Assembly (NCBI RefSeq): GCF_026967925.1
Contig: NZ_JAPVBI010000001.1
Location: 1,511,894 to 1,575,893, forward strand
DNA length: 64,000 bases
Direction of reading: 5' to 3'
Source: Modestobacter sp. VKM Ac-2985
Lineage (GTDB): Bacteria > Actinomycetota > Actinomycetes > Mycobacteriales > Geodermatophilaceae
Made by a program: the position numbers and the translations under genes
Shown: positions 1 through 7,472 of the stretch, one piece after another
How positions within the stretch are numbered: position 1 is the stretch's first letter
Layout: every line of letters begins with the position of its first letter
Notes under the pieces: generated by a model
Told to the model about the DNA's origin: nothing
Database searches by the model: none
The model's input: only the letters and a program-made list of their open reading frames with translations

Positions 1-500
1 TCGTCGGCGTCTCGGAGGTGGAGTTCCTCGACCACTCCGACGGCGTGCTCGTCGCCGACCTGCAGCTTCGCCGCGACCTCGCCGGGGCCCTGCGTCGGCA
101 CCGGCCCGACCTGGTCGTGGTCATGCACGGCGGGGACACCTGGACCCCGCCGGAGGTCACCCCCGGCGCGCTGAACTCCGCGGACCACCGCGCGCTCACC
201 CGGTCGCTGCTGGACGCCGTCGCCGACGCGGGCAACGAGTGGATCTTCCCGGACCTGGCCGAGACGCCGTGGTCGGGCGTGCAGTACGTCGCCGTGCACG
301 CGGTCGGGTACCCGCCGCCGCACGTGGTCGACGTCAGCGCCGGTGTCAAGACCGCCGTCGCCTCCCTCGTCGAGCACCGTCGCTACCTCGAGGCGCTGTC
401 CGACGACCCGGTCGAGGAGCAGGCCCGCCGGCAGGTCGACATGGCGACCCTGACCGAGGACGGCGGCCGGCAGGTCGGCTTCCGGCTCTACTGGGGCTGA
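1..500 (+). CDS. PIG-L family deacetylase, 3' part only
   Basis: Carboxy-terminal part of a PIG-L/LmbE-type zinc-dependent N-acetylglucosaminyl deacetylase. The frame is open from the first bases, so the amino end carrying the AHPDD metal site lies outside the window. The visible part contains NSADHR, whose histidine fits a metal ligand of this family, and later PPPHVVDVS before a helical tail. Relatives deacetylate GlcNAc-type sugars, for example in mycothiol or bacillithiol synthesis. With half the protein missing the substrate cannot be assigned. It ends about 40 bases before the RNase P RNA gene. Confidence 0.8.
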   Translation, partial: VGVSEVEFLDHSDGVLVADLQLRRDLAGALRRHRPDLVVVMHGGDTWTPPEVTPGALNSADHRALTRSLLDAVADAGNEWIFPDLAETPWSGVQYVAVHAVGYPPPHVVDVSAGVKTAVASLVEHRRYLEALSDDPVEEQARRQVDMATLTEDGGRQVGFRLYWG

Positions 501-523
501 GCCCCGCCCGAGGGCGGCCGGGG

Positions 524-529
524 TAGGCT
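524..529 (+). promoter_or_regulatory. minus-10 box of rnpB
   Basis: TAGGCT about 10 bases before the RNase P RNA 5' end; no convincing minus-35 box is visible. Confidence 0.5.
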
Positions 530-539
530 GCCGGCACGA

Positions 540-944
540 CGGACGAGTCGGCTGGGCGGTCGCGTCGGTGGGGGAGACCCTGCCGCCGAGGAACGTCCGG
601 GCTCCACAGGGCAGGGTGGTCGCCAACAGCGACCCGGGGTGACCCGCGGGACAGTGCCACAGAGAACAGACCGCCAGTGCTCGCACTGGTAAGGGTGAAA
701 CGGCGGTGTAAGAGACCACCGCACACCGGGTGACCGGTGTGGCTCGGTAAACCCCACCCGGAGCAAGGTCGAAAAGGGACGGCGGTCCGCCGCCGTCCTG
801 CGCAGGCATTCGAGGGCTGCCCGCCCGAGCCTGCGGGTGGACCGCTCGAGCCTGTCGGCAACGGCAGGCCTAGATGGATGGCCGCTCATCGGGACGCCGC
901 GAGGCGCCCGGGGACAGAACCCGGCGTACAGGCCGACTCGTCCG
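540..944 (+). ncRNA. rnpB: RNase P RNA, bacterial class A
   Basis: Catalytic RNA of ribonuclease P, which trims the 5' leader of precursor tRNAs. The ends are complementary (CGGACGAGTCGG at the 5' end, CCGACTCGTCCG at the 3' end, helix P1). The conserved core is present: GAGGAACGTCCGGGCTCC near the 5' side, GGTAAACCCC in the middle, and ACAGAACCCGGCGTACAG near the 3' end. Length, about 405 nt, is normal for actinobacteria. A TAGGCT minus-10 box lies at 524-529. Open frames on either strand here are not genes. Confidence 0.97.
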
Positions 945-952
945 TCGCCCCC

Positions 953-2083
953 TCAGCCGCCGCCTCCCTCCCGGGAGGCGTCGGCGGCATCGTCCGTCCG
1001 CTGGGCCCGCGGCTGCCCACCGGGGTGGCTCACGTGGCCGGTCTGGTGTTCCGGGTGCTCCTCCCCGCGCCTGTCGTCCCGGGTCGCGTAGAGGCTGGTC
1101 GCGGTCACCAGCGCCAGGATCCCCACGATGACCCCGAGGGACGCCAGGGTCGGGATCTCCGGCGTCTCCGGCCAGACCCCGTGCGCCCAGTGCAGGACCA
1201 GCTTGACGCCGATGAAGCCGAGGATGGCGGCCAGGCCGTACCCCAGGTGCACCAGCTTGCTGAGCGCGCCCTGCAGGACGAAGTAGAGCGCCCGCAGCCC
1301 GAGCAGGGCGAAGGCGTTGGTGGCGAACACCAGGAACGGGTCGCCGGTGATGCCGTAGACGGCCGGCACCGAGTCGACGGCGAAGACGACGTCGGTGGCC
1401 AGGACGGCGACGACCACCAGCGCGAAGGGGGTCGCCGTCCGCTTGCCCGCTTCCCGGATGAACAGCTGGGGCCCGTGGTAGGTCTCGGTCACCGGCATCA
1501 GCCGCCGGAGCAGCCTGACCGACCGCATCGAGGAGATGTCGAGCTCGTTGCCGTGCCCGGACCGCTGGTCGCGCAGCACCTTGACCGCGGTCAGCAGCAG
1601 GATCGCCCCGAACAGCAGGAAGGCCCAGCTGAGGTTCTGCAGGGCCGCCGCCCCCAGCGCGATGAAGATCCCGCGCAGCACCAGGGCACCCACGATGCCG
1701 TAGAGCAGGACCCGCTGCTGGAGCTCGACCGGCACGGCGAACGCCGACAGCAGCAGCATGAAGACGAACAGGTTGTCCACCGAGAGCGACTTCTCGACCA
1801 GGTAGCCGGTCAGGTACTCCAACCCGGTCTGGGAGCCGTACTGGAGCCAGATGAAGACGGCGAAGGCCAGCGGCAGCGCGACGTAGAAGACCGACCAGCC
1901 CACCGCCTCGCGCATGGACACCGCGTGCGGCCGGCGGGTGACCACGAAGTCGAGCACCAGCAGGGCCAGGACGGCGCCGATGGTCGCCGCCCACAGGACG
2001 GGCGTGCCGATCGTCTCCAACGTCGACGCGGGGGCCTCCGGGAGAGCGGCGAGCACGGCATCGCCGGGTGCGGTCGTCGTCAT
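953..2083 (-). CDS. TerC family integral membrane protein
   Basis: Membrane protein of the TerC/Alx family, linked in other bacteria to tellurite resistance and more recently to manganese export and metallation of exported proteins. About nine transmembrane helices are visible. The two acidic signature stretches, SLSVDNLFVFMLLL and TDVVFAVDSVPAV, are intact. I chose the ATG giving MTTTAPGDAV because GAGGAGG lies just upstream, although the spacing is short. Twenty further in-frame residues upstream are low-complexity and probably untranslated. The carboxy tail is hydrophilic and His/Gly-rich. Which metal it handles is not evident from sequence. Confidence 0.88.
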   Translation of the reverse strand: MTTTAPGDAVLAALPEAPASTLETIGTPVLWAATIGAVLALLVLDFVVTRRPHAVSMREAVGWSVFYVALPLAFAVFIWLQYGSQTGLEYLTGYLVEKSLSVDNLFVFMLLLSAFAVPVELQQRVLLYGIVGALVLRGIFIALGAAALQNLSWAFLLFGAILLLTAVKVLRDQRSGHGNELDISSMRSVRLLRRLMPVTETYHGPQLFIREAGKRTATPFALVVVAVLATDVVFAVDSVPAVYGITGDPFLVFATNAFALLGLRALYFVLQGALSKLVHLGYGLAAILGFIGVKLVLHWAHGVWPETPEIPTLASLGVIVGILALVTATSLYATRDDRRGEEHPEHQTGHVSHPGGQPRAQRTDDAADASREGGGG

Positions 2084-2176
2084 GGTCCTCCTCGCGCCAC
2101 AGCCGTGGGCGCACCCACGCGCAGCGGACCCCTGCCTGGGCACCGGTTACTGGATGCGGCGGGGACCCCACTACGA

Positions 2177-2228
2177 GAGCCGGGATCGTCCGGCTCCTGC
2201 CCGTCGTCTCAGGCCTGTAAACCGGCTC
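2177..2228 (-). promoter_or_regulatory. terC leader with competing hairpin arms
   Basis: In the 190-base leader of the TerC gene, reading on the minus strand, GAGCCGG occurs twice (2228-2222 and 2196-2190), followed by CCGGCTC at 2183-2177. The second copy forms an exact 7-bp hairpin with a 6-base loop; the first could compete for the same partner. TerC genes often carry manganese-sensing yybP-ykoY leaders, but I do not see that consensus here, so this is only a candidate. Confidence 0.3.
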
Positions 2229-2271
2229 GTGGCCCCAGGCGGCACCTGGCCGCCCGGCGTCCGCCCGATGG

Positions 2272-2478
2272 TCAGCGCAGCGCGTCGCCGCCGACCTCGG
2301 CGACGATCGCCCGGAACGTGGTGGTGTCGACCTCGTCGTCCACCGTGACCCGCACGATGTCGGTGATCTGCTGGCTGGACGCCGTCCGGCAGGCGCTCAC
2401 CCGGGCGGCGGCGATGAGCGTCAGCTGCTGCAGCCGGGCGGTGGGCTGGGGGACCGGGGGGAGTCGCTTCTCGCGCAT
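2272..2478 (-). CDS. small hypothetical protein
   Basis: A 68-residue protein beginning MREKRLPPVP, with no recognised domain, signal peptide or membrane segment. It is predicted to be a short helix followed by a mixed alpha/beta end (DIVRVTVDDEV, TFRAIVAEVGGDAL). Support for the gene is a TACCGT minus-10 box exactly 6 bases before the ATG, the leaderless arrangement seen at many genes in this window. It lies between the GGDEF-EAL and TerC genes on the same strand. Function unknown. Confidence 0.55.
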   Translation of the reverse strand: MREKRLPPVPQPTARLQQLTLIAAARVSACRTASSQQITDIVRVTVDDEVDTTTFRAIVAEVGGDALR

Positions 2479-2484
2479 GGACGG

Positions 2485-2490
2485 ACGGTA
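2485..2490 (-). promoter_or_regulatory. leaderless minus-10 box
   Basis: TACCGT on the minus strand, 6 bases before the ATG at 2478, with no ribosome binding site between; it supports that start. Confidence 0.5.
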
Positions 2491-2602
2491 GGCAGACCGT
2501 CCAGCGGTTCTCCGCACGTTGCGGCACCGTGTCGTCTCACCGCCGTCCCGAGGGGCACACGAGGCGTCTCCGGTCCCGCAGGCACCACGTCATCGGCGGG
2601 AC

Positions 2603-4888
2603 TCAGGCCCGGACGTCGGCCCGCTGCCGCTCGTGGACGGTCAGCCACTCCTCCAGCTCGGCAGCCGGCAGCGGCGGGGAGTGCAGGAAGCCCTGGCTCT
2701 CGTCGCAGTCCAGTGCGCGCAGGTGCAGCAGCGTCGCAGGGTCCTCGACGCCCTCGGCGACCACCCGCAGCCCGAGGTCGTGGGCCAGGGCGATGGTGCT
2801 GGAGACGATGGCGGCGGCCCGGGCGTCGGTGAGCAGGTCGGCGGTGAACGAGCGGTCGAGCTTCAGCTCGGCGACCGGCAGCTGGTGCAGGTAGGTCAGC
2901 GAGGCGTAGCCGGTGCCGAAGTCGTCGATGCTCACCGTCGTGCCCAGGTCGGCGAGCGCGCCGACGACGGCCAGGCTGCGGTCGGGATCGCTGAGCAGCA
3001 CCGTCTCGGTCACCTCGAGGACCAGTGCCGAGGGGGGCAGGTCGTGGCGGCGGAGCAGGTCCGCGACCCGTTGCGGCAGCCGGGTGTCGAGCAGGTTGCT
3101 CGCCGACAGGTTCACCGAGACCCGCAGGTCGCGGCCCTGCTGCCGCCAGCGGGCGGCCTGGGCGACCGCCTGGGTGAGCACCTCGTCGGTGATCGCGCCC
3201 ATCAACCCGTGCACCTCCGCCAGCGGGAGGAACTCCGCCGGTCCCAGCAGGCCGCGCACCGGGTGGGCCCAGCGCAGCAGCGCCTCCACACCGACGACCC
3301 GCCGGGTGGCGATGTCGACCTGCGGCTGGTGGTGCAGCACCAGCTCCCCGGTGACCAGCGCCCGGCGCAGCTCCTCGACCAGGGCCAGCCGCCCGCTGCT
3401 GTCGATGTGCCGGGTCCGGTCGTAGACGACCACGCTGACGTCGGAGCGCTTGGCGTCGTACATGGCGGCGTCGGCCTGTCGCAGCAGCGATGCCCGGGTG
3501 ACGTTCCCGGCGTCCCCGGCGGAGGAGCCGGCGTCACGGTGGGTGACCCCGATGCTCACCGCCACGTGCAGGGTCAGCCCGCCCACCTCGAAGGGCTCGG
3601 CGAACCGGGCGTCCAGCTGGGTGCCGAGCAGCAGGGCCCGGTCGGCGGGGGACCGGGGACCGTCGGCCCGGGCGACGACGGCGAACTCGTCGCCACCCAG
3701 GCGGCCGAGCAGCTCGCCGATGCCCAGGGCCGACCGCAGCCGGTCGGCCACCAGCCGGAGCAGGTCGTCACCGGCCGCGTGGCCGAGACCGTCGTTGACC
3801 TCCTTGAACTTGTCCAGGTCCAGCAGGGCCAGCGCCACCGGCTCACCGTCTCCGCACAGCTCCTCGACCCGGCGGAGCACCGCCCGGCGGTTCGCCAGCC
3901 CGGTGAGGTCGTCGGTCAGTGCCTCGCGGCGGCTCACCTCCAGCTGGGACAGCTCCCGGACGTTGACCAGCAGCCGGATGCTGGAACCGGTGGCGGCCGC
4001 CGCAGCGCACCAGGTGGCGAGGGCGGTGGAGTGGCTGACGGCACCGGTCACCAGGATCGCGGTGGAGGCGGCGATCACGACGAACGCCCCGACGGTGGAG
4101 GCGGTCGGGTCGGTCGGCTGCGGCTCCGAGGGGGCCGGGTGCCGGAGCGCCGCCAGGACCAGACACAGCAGACCGCCCACGGGCGCCAGGGCAGGCCACC
4201 CGGTGGCCGAGCTGCCGGCGGTCGTCATGGCCACGCCGGACAGCGGCACGATGAACGCCGCGAGCACCAGCCAGGTCCGTGGGTCCCGGCCCATCGCCCC
4301 CAGGAAGACCATGGACAGCGCGGTCCCGGCGAGCACGAACAGCGCGGCGTGCTGGGCCAGCAGCGGCTGCAGCTGCCACCACGGCAGCGCGCTCACCGGG
4401 CTGTCGGCGCGGTCCAGGACGACGTCCAGCAGTGCGACCACCGCGAGCACGGCGGCCAGGCCGTTGAGCACGTCGTTCGGGTCGGCGAGGTTGGTCCGGT
4501 ACCGGTTCCAGCGGACCAGACCGGCGTAGGCGAGAGGGAAGGACAGCACGGGAGCCCAGCCGGCGGGCAGGGCGGCAACCGCTGCAGGGACGTCGAACAG
4601 CTCGAGCACCCGGGACGCTGCGAACCCGAGGGCGGTGACCATGGCCGCCAGCCCCAGCCGGGTCCACAGCTCCCGTTCGGGCCCGATCCGGTGGGCGCGC
4701 CAGTTCAGTGCCGCACCGACACCGACGCACAGGGCGACCGAACCGCCCAGGGAGATGACTGCGCTCGCCAGGGAGGGCGCGCCGGGGTCGGCCAGACCGA
4801 CCGCCACCGAAGCTGCCGCGGCCATCACGACGACCAGGGCCCAGCGCGGGGCTCCCGGGAGGAGTCGCGGGCGGGGGACGGCGGACAT
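2603..4888 (-). CDS. membrane GGDEF-EAL cyclic di-GMP protein
   Basis: A 761-residue bifunctional-type c-di-GMP enzyme. Residues 1 to about 320 hold roughly ten hydrophobic helices, a putative membrane sensor. A GGDEF domain follows (starting DLTGLANRR, active loop LGGDEF intact, no RxxD inhibitory site five residues ahead of it), then an EAL domain. The EAL domain keeps EALLRW, NLSASNL, ETE-like EVTETV, DDFGTGYASL, KLDRS and EGVE, so the phosphodiesterase side looks competent. Which activity dominates cannot be read from sequence. The start MSAVPRPR places the first membrane helix right after a short basic stretch. Confidence 0.92.
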   Translation of the reverse strand: MSAVPRPRLLPGAPRWALVVVMAAAASVAVGLADPGAPSLASAVISLGGSVALCVGVGAALNWRAHRIGPERELWTRLGLAAMVTALGFAASRVLELFDVPAAVAALPAGWAPVLSFPLAYAGLVRWNRYRTNLADPNDVLNGLAAVLAVVALLDVVLDRADSPVSALPWWQLQPLLAQHAALFVLAGTALSMVFLGAMGRDPRTWLVLAAFIVPLSGVAMTTAGSSATGWPALAPVGGLLCLVLAALRHPAPSEPQPTDPTASTVGAFVVIAASTAILVTGAVSHSTALATWCAAAAATGSSIRLLVNVRELSQLEVSRREALTDDLTGLANRRAVLRRVEELCGDGEPVALALLDLDKFKEVNDGLGHAAGDDLLRLVADRLRSALGIGELLGRLGGDEFAVVARADGPRSPADRALLLGTQLDARFAEPFEVGGLTLHVAVSIGVTHRDAGSSAGDAGNVTRASLLRQADAAMYDAKRSDVSVVVYDRTRHIDSSGRLALVEELRRALVTGELVLHHQPQVDIATRRVVGVEALLRWAHPVRGLLGPAEFLPLAEVHGLMGAITDEVLTQAVAQAARWRQQGRDLRVSVNLSASNLLDTRLPQRVADLLRRHDLPPSALVLEVTETVLLSDPDRSLAVVGALADLGTTVSIDDFGTGYASLTYLHQLPVAELKLDRSFTADLLTDARAAAIVSSTIALAHDLGLRVVAEGVEDPATLLHLRALDCDESQGFLHSPPLPAAELEEWLTVHERQRADVRA

Positions 4889-4998
4889 GCGGGGGTGATC
4901 GGCTCCGCGGGGCGTGGGGTGGAGGCCGACGCCGCGAGTTCACCCGTCGGGAGCAGGCCCGCCGGACCGTCGGTGACGGGTGGGGCCAGGATGACGGC

Positions 4999-5406
4999 GT
5001 GGACGGTTGGGCACGCGGACTCGGGGTGGCCGTGGCCGGGCTGCTGCTCAGTTGGGCCCTGCTGATCGTGCTGGCCCGGACGCTGCCGCCGGGCGCCGCC
5101 CGTGAGCTCGCCCGGTTCATCCCTGCGTGTGCCACCGCCGTCCGCCGGCTGCGCGGGCACCCCGCAGTCCCGCGGCGGGCCAAGGTGGTGCTCCTGCTCG
5201 CCGGGCTGTGGGTGCTCTCACCGATCGACCTGATCCCGGAGTTCCTGCCGGTGATCGGGCCCTTGGACGACGTCGTGGTCGTCGCGCTGGCCCTGCGCTA
5301 CGCCGCCCGCCGCGTCCCCCGAGAGGTGCTGCTGGACGCCTGGCCGGGGGATCGCCGCATCATCGAGCGGCTGCTCGGCCCGGCCGTCCCGGTCCACCGG
5401 GACTGA
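4999..5406 (+). CDS. YkvA-like DUF1232 membrane protein
   Basis: A 135-residue protein with a hydrophobic amino-terminal helix and the DUF1232 core LSPIDLIPEFLPVIG followed by LDD, the hallmark of the YkvA family of small membrane-associated proteins of unknown role. The chosen start is the GTG giving MDGWARGLGVAV. An ATG eight bases earlier is in another frame. The gene is divergent from the GGDEF-EAL gene and is followed by a strong hairpin shared with the convergent DUF8129 gene. Confidence 0.85.
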   Translation: MDGWARGLGVAVAGLLLSWALLIVLARTLPPGAARELARFIPACATAVRRLRGHPAVPRRAKVVLLLAGLWVLSPIDLIPEFLPVIGPLDDVVVVALALRYAARRVPREVLLDAWPGDRRIIERLLGPAVPVHRD

Positions 5407-5408
5407 CG

Positions 5409-5439
5409 GTCCCGAGGCCGGTCCAGCCGGCCCCGGGAC
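5409..5439. terminator. bidirectional hairpin between convergent genes
   Basis: GTCCCGAGGCCGG pairs with CCGGCCCCGGGAC (one mismatch, 5-base loop) between the ends of the DUF1232 and DUF8129 genes. Confidence 0.55.
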
Positions 5440-5447
5440 GGCACGGC

Positions 5448-5792
5448 TCAGCCGGTGGGGCGGGGCTGGGCCGGGTTCGTCGGGACGCCCTGCGAGGGCG
5501 GGTTGATCGTCGGGCCGGTGGTCGCCTCGGAGACCGGCGAGCCACCGGACGGTGCCGGGGCCGCCTCCGGCTGCGTGCCGTCCGGTGCGCCGCCGGAGGG
5601 CTGGGCGCCGGACTGCAGCTCGCTGAGCCGGTGGTTCATCGCGGAGACGACCTGCACGCGGTTGGCGTGCGACTTCTCGTAGGCCAGCACGGTCTGCAGG
5701 CCGTCGACGTCCAGGGTGCGGATGCGTGAGGTCAGGCTCCCCACGGGGAGGTGGTCGTAGTCGGGCAACGGGAGGCTGTCGCGCTCGGACAT
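5448..5792 (-). CDS. DUF8129-type small protein
   Basis: A 114-residue protein starting MSERDSLPLPDYDHLPVGSL. The amino half matches the actinobacterial motif in which a PDYDHLP segment is followed by a helical region (LTSRIRTLDVDGLQTVLAYE). This is the DUF8129 region also found at the ends of some lipid-droplet-associated proteins. The carboxy half is Pro/Gly/Ala-rich and probably disordered. Start choice: AAGGAG five bases before the ATG. It is transcribed away from the Balon-like gene from a shared symmetric promoter region, suggesting co-expression under stress. No enzymatic role is suggested. Confidence 0.75.
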   Translation of the reverse strand: MSERDSLPLPDYDHLPVGSLTSRIRTLDVDGLQTVLAYEKSHANRVQVVSAMNHRLSELQSGAQPSGGAPDGTQPEAAPAPSGGSPVSEATTGPTINPPSQGVPTNPAQPRPTG

Positions 5793-5878
5793 CCCGGCTC
5801 CTTCCTGTTGTGCTCCTCGGCCCTCCTGCAGGGTCCCGCCGCGAGCCGGCGAGTGGTGGGGGCAGGAGGGTCCTTCTG

Positions 5879-5905
5879 CTACCCAGGCGGCGCGGGCTGA
5901 CACAC
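5879..5905 (-). promoter_or_regulatory. sigma-B/sigma-F-like promoter, left-facing
   Basis: On the minus strand GTGTG (5905-5901), 16 bases, then GGGTAG (5884-5879). This resembles the GTTT/GGGTAT promoters of the alternative stress sigma factors SigF and SigB of actinobacteria. It drives the DUF8129 gene with about 80 bases of leader. Confidence 0.5.
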
Positions 5906-5908
5906 CGG

Positions 5909-5935
5909 GTGTGAGACGGCCGGACCGGTGGGTAG
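5909..5935 (+). promoter_or_regulatory. sigma-B/sigma-F-like promoter, right-facing
   Basis: GTGTG (5909-5913), 16 bases, GGGTAG (5930-5935): the exact mirror image of the left-facing promoter, centred on the palindrome CACACCGGGTGTG. It drives the Balon-like gene at 6014. Confidence 0.5.
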
Positions 5936-6013
5936 GCCGCGACGACGCACGGATCGGGGCCCAGACCCGGCCCCGTCCGTACACGCCGACCACATCGAAG
6001 GAGCCCCCGTCCC

Positions 6014-7141
6014 ATGGACGTGACCTTCCTGGAACAGGTGTTCAGCGCACCCGGCCCGTACGCCACGGTCTGCGCTGACGTCACCCACACCACCGAGAAC
6101 GCCGACGCCGAGGTGGAGCTGCGGGTCCGCGCGATCTGCGAGGAGCTGGCGGCCGGCGGCGCACCCGAGGGGGTGGTCGAGTCGGTGCGCAGCCAGCTGC
6201 TGCAGGCCAACGAGGGTGGTGACATCGCCACCCTGCGCGGCCGCGCCCTGGTCGTCGCCGCCGACGGCTCGGTCGTCCTCGACGAGGCGCTGGCCGACGT
6301 ACCGCGCGACCCGGTCGCCCGCTGGTCGCCCTACCCGGACCTGCTGCCGGTGCTGCGCCAGCTCGCCGGGCGGGTGCCGCACGTGGTGGTCGTCGCCGAC
6401 CGCGTGGGCGCCGACGTCTCCGTGGCCACCGTCCCCGGCCGCCCCACGGACGAGGAGACCATCGAGGGCGACACCTTCCACATGCGCAAGGTCAAGGTCG
6501 GCGGCTGGGCCCACAACACCTACATGCACACCGCGGAGAACCAGTGGGAGGAGAACGTCGGCCAGGTGGCCGACCACCTCCACCAGCTGGTCCTGCAGAG
6601 CGGCGCCCGGTTCGTGCTCGTCGCCGGTGACGTCCGGGCCCGTCAGCTGCTCGCCGACAAGGCCAGCAAGGAGGTCGGCGACGTCCTGGTCTCGATGGAG
6701 GAGGGCGGCCGGGCCGCCGGGGCCGACCGGGGGCCGGTCGAGCTCCGGGCGCTGGAGCTCGTCGCCGAGCACGAGGCGCACGGGCAGGCGCAGGCGGTCG
6801 AGCAGGTCCAGGCGGCCTCCGCACACGGACTGGCCGTCACCGGCACCGCGCTGGTCGTCGAGGCGCTGCGCAAGGCCCAGGTCGAGACCCTGGTCCTCGC
6901 CGACCAGGTCGACGACGAGCAGCTCCTCGTCGGTGCCGACCCGTTGCAGATCGGGGTGGACGAGTCGGACATGACCGCACTCGGGGTCTCCGACGCCGAG
7001 CGCGTCCCGGCCGACCAGGCCCTGCTGCGCGCCGCCGTGGGCAGCGACGCGGCGGTCGTCGTGGTCCCGCGGACGGCGATGCCCGGTGACATCCCGGTGG
7101 CCGCCGTCCTGCGCTACACCGACGCATCCACCGCCAGCTGA
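6014..7141 (+). CDS. Rv2629/Balon-like eRF1-family ribosome factor
   Basis: A 375-residue protein of the bacterial eRF1 (baeRF)/Vms1-Ankzf1 family, closest in pattern to M. tuberculosis Rv2629 and its M. smegmatis relative. Features shared with my memory of Rv2629 are the amino-terminal ATVCADVTHTTENA segment, PYPDLLPVLRQLAGR, a GWAHNTYMHTAENQWEEN stretch before the central domain, FVLVAGDVRARQLL, and the carboxy domain ending AVLRYTDA. Proteins of this family (Balon, Msmeg1130) bind the vacant A site of ribosomes during cold or stationary phase and protect them. The classical GGQ release motif is absent. Start: GAAGGAG ten bases before the ATG. The stress-type promoter fits a hibernation role. 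Confidence 0.82.
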   Translation: MDVTFLEQVFSAPGPYATVCADVTHTTENADAEVELRVRAICEELAAGGAPEGVVESVRSQLLQANEGGDIATLRGRALVVAADGSVVLDEALADVPRDPVARWSPYPDLLPVLRQLAGRVPHVVVVADRVGADVSVATVPGRPTDEETIEGDTFHMRKVKVGGWAHNTYMHTAENQWEENVGQVADHLHQLVLQSGARFVLVAGDVRARQLLADKASKEVGDVLVSMEEGGRAAGADRGPVELRALELVAEHEAHGQAQAVEQVQAASAHGLAVTGTALVVEALRKAQVETLVLADQVDDEQLLVGADPLQIGVDESDMTALGVSDAERVPADQALLRAAVGSDAAVVVVPRTAMPGDIPVAAVLRYTDASTAS

Positions 7142-7202
7142 TCCCCGGAGCCCAGACCGCACCGCAGCGCTTCCGATCGTGAGGCATCGCCTCGGGGGAC
7201 GT

Positions 7203-7208
7203 GGGTAG
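7203..7208 (+). promoter_or_regulatory. GGGTAG stress-type minus-10 candidate
   Basis: GGGTAG 9 bases before the ATG at 7218, preceded by GCAT 15 bases earlier, fitting the loose GnnT-N15-GGGTAn pattern. It would give an almost leaderless transcript. Confidence 0.35.
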
Positions 7209-7217
7209 GGCAGCCCC

Positions 7218-7463
7218 ATGCCCTCCATGAAGGACCCGTCCCCCGAGGCGATCGCCAACGTCACCGAGAAGAACGTCGAGACCCGGGCGCACCTGCTGCC
7301 CGAGGAGCAGTCGGTCGAGGGCGACACCGACCCCACCAACGAGGGCCTGGACCCCAAGGTCCAGGCCGCCGTCATCCTCGCCGAGTCCGAGGAGCGCACG
7401 GTGCACGCCGACCCCGACGACGCCCAGGGCGGGCACCGCCGGTCCGCCGACACCGCGGACTGA
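7218..7463 (+). CDS. small acidic hypothetical protein
   Basis: An 81-residue, strongly acidic, hydrophilic protein (many Asp/Glu, no aromatic core), probably disordered or a small soluble stress protein. No family is recognised. Internal ATG at codon 4 is a possible alternative start. It follows the Balon-like gene by 76 bases and has its own GGGTAG box just upstream, so it may belong to the same stress regulon. Its stop lies 9 bases from the end of the convergent LacI gene. Confidence 0.6.
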   Translation: MPSMKDPSPEAIANVTEKNVETRAHLLPEEQSVEGDTDPTNEGLDPKVQAAVILAESEERTVHADPDDAQGGHRRSADTAD

Positions 7464-7472
7464 CCCGGCGGC

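Noticed and set aside
2084-2271. yybP-ykoY manganese riboswitch ahead of terC
   Set aside because: I could not match the conserved GGGGAGUAG and GAGACC loops; only alternative hairpins are visible.
737-2491. Long plus-strand frame covering the rnpB end and the region opposite terC
   Set aside because: It runs through the RNase P RNA and antisense to a clear membrane protein; no coding features.
2519-5065. Very long open frame on the plus strand opposite the GGDEF-EAL gene
   Set aside because: It is Gln/Arg/Gly/Pro-rich antisense sequence without domains, typical of high-GC shadow frames; the minus-strand protein has intact catalytic motifs.
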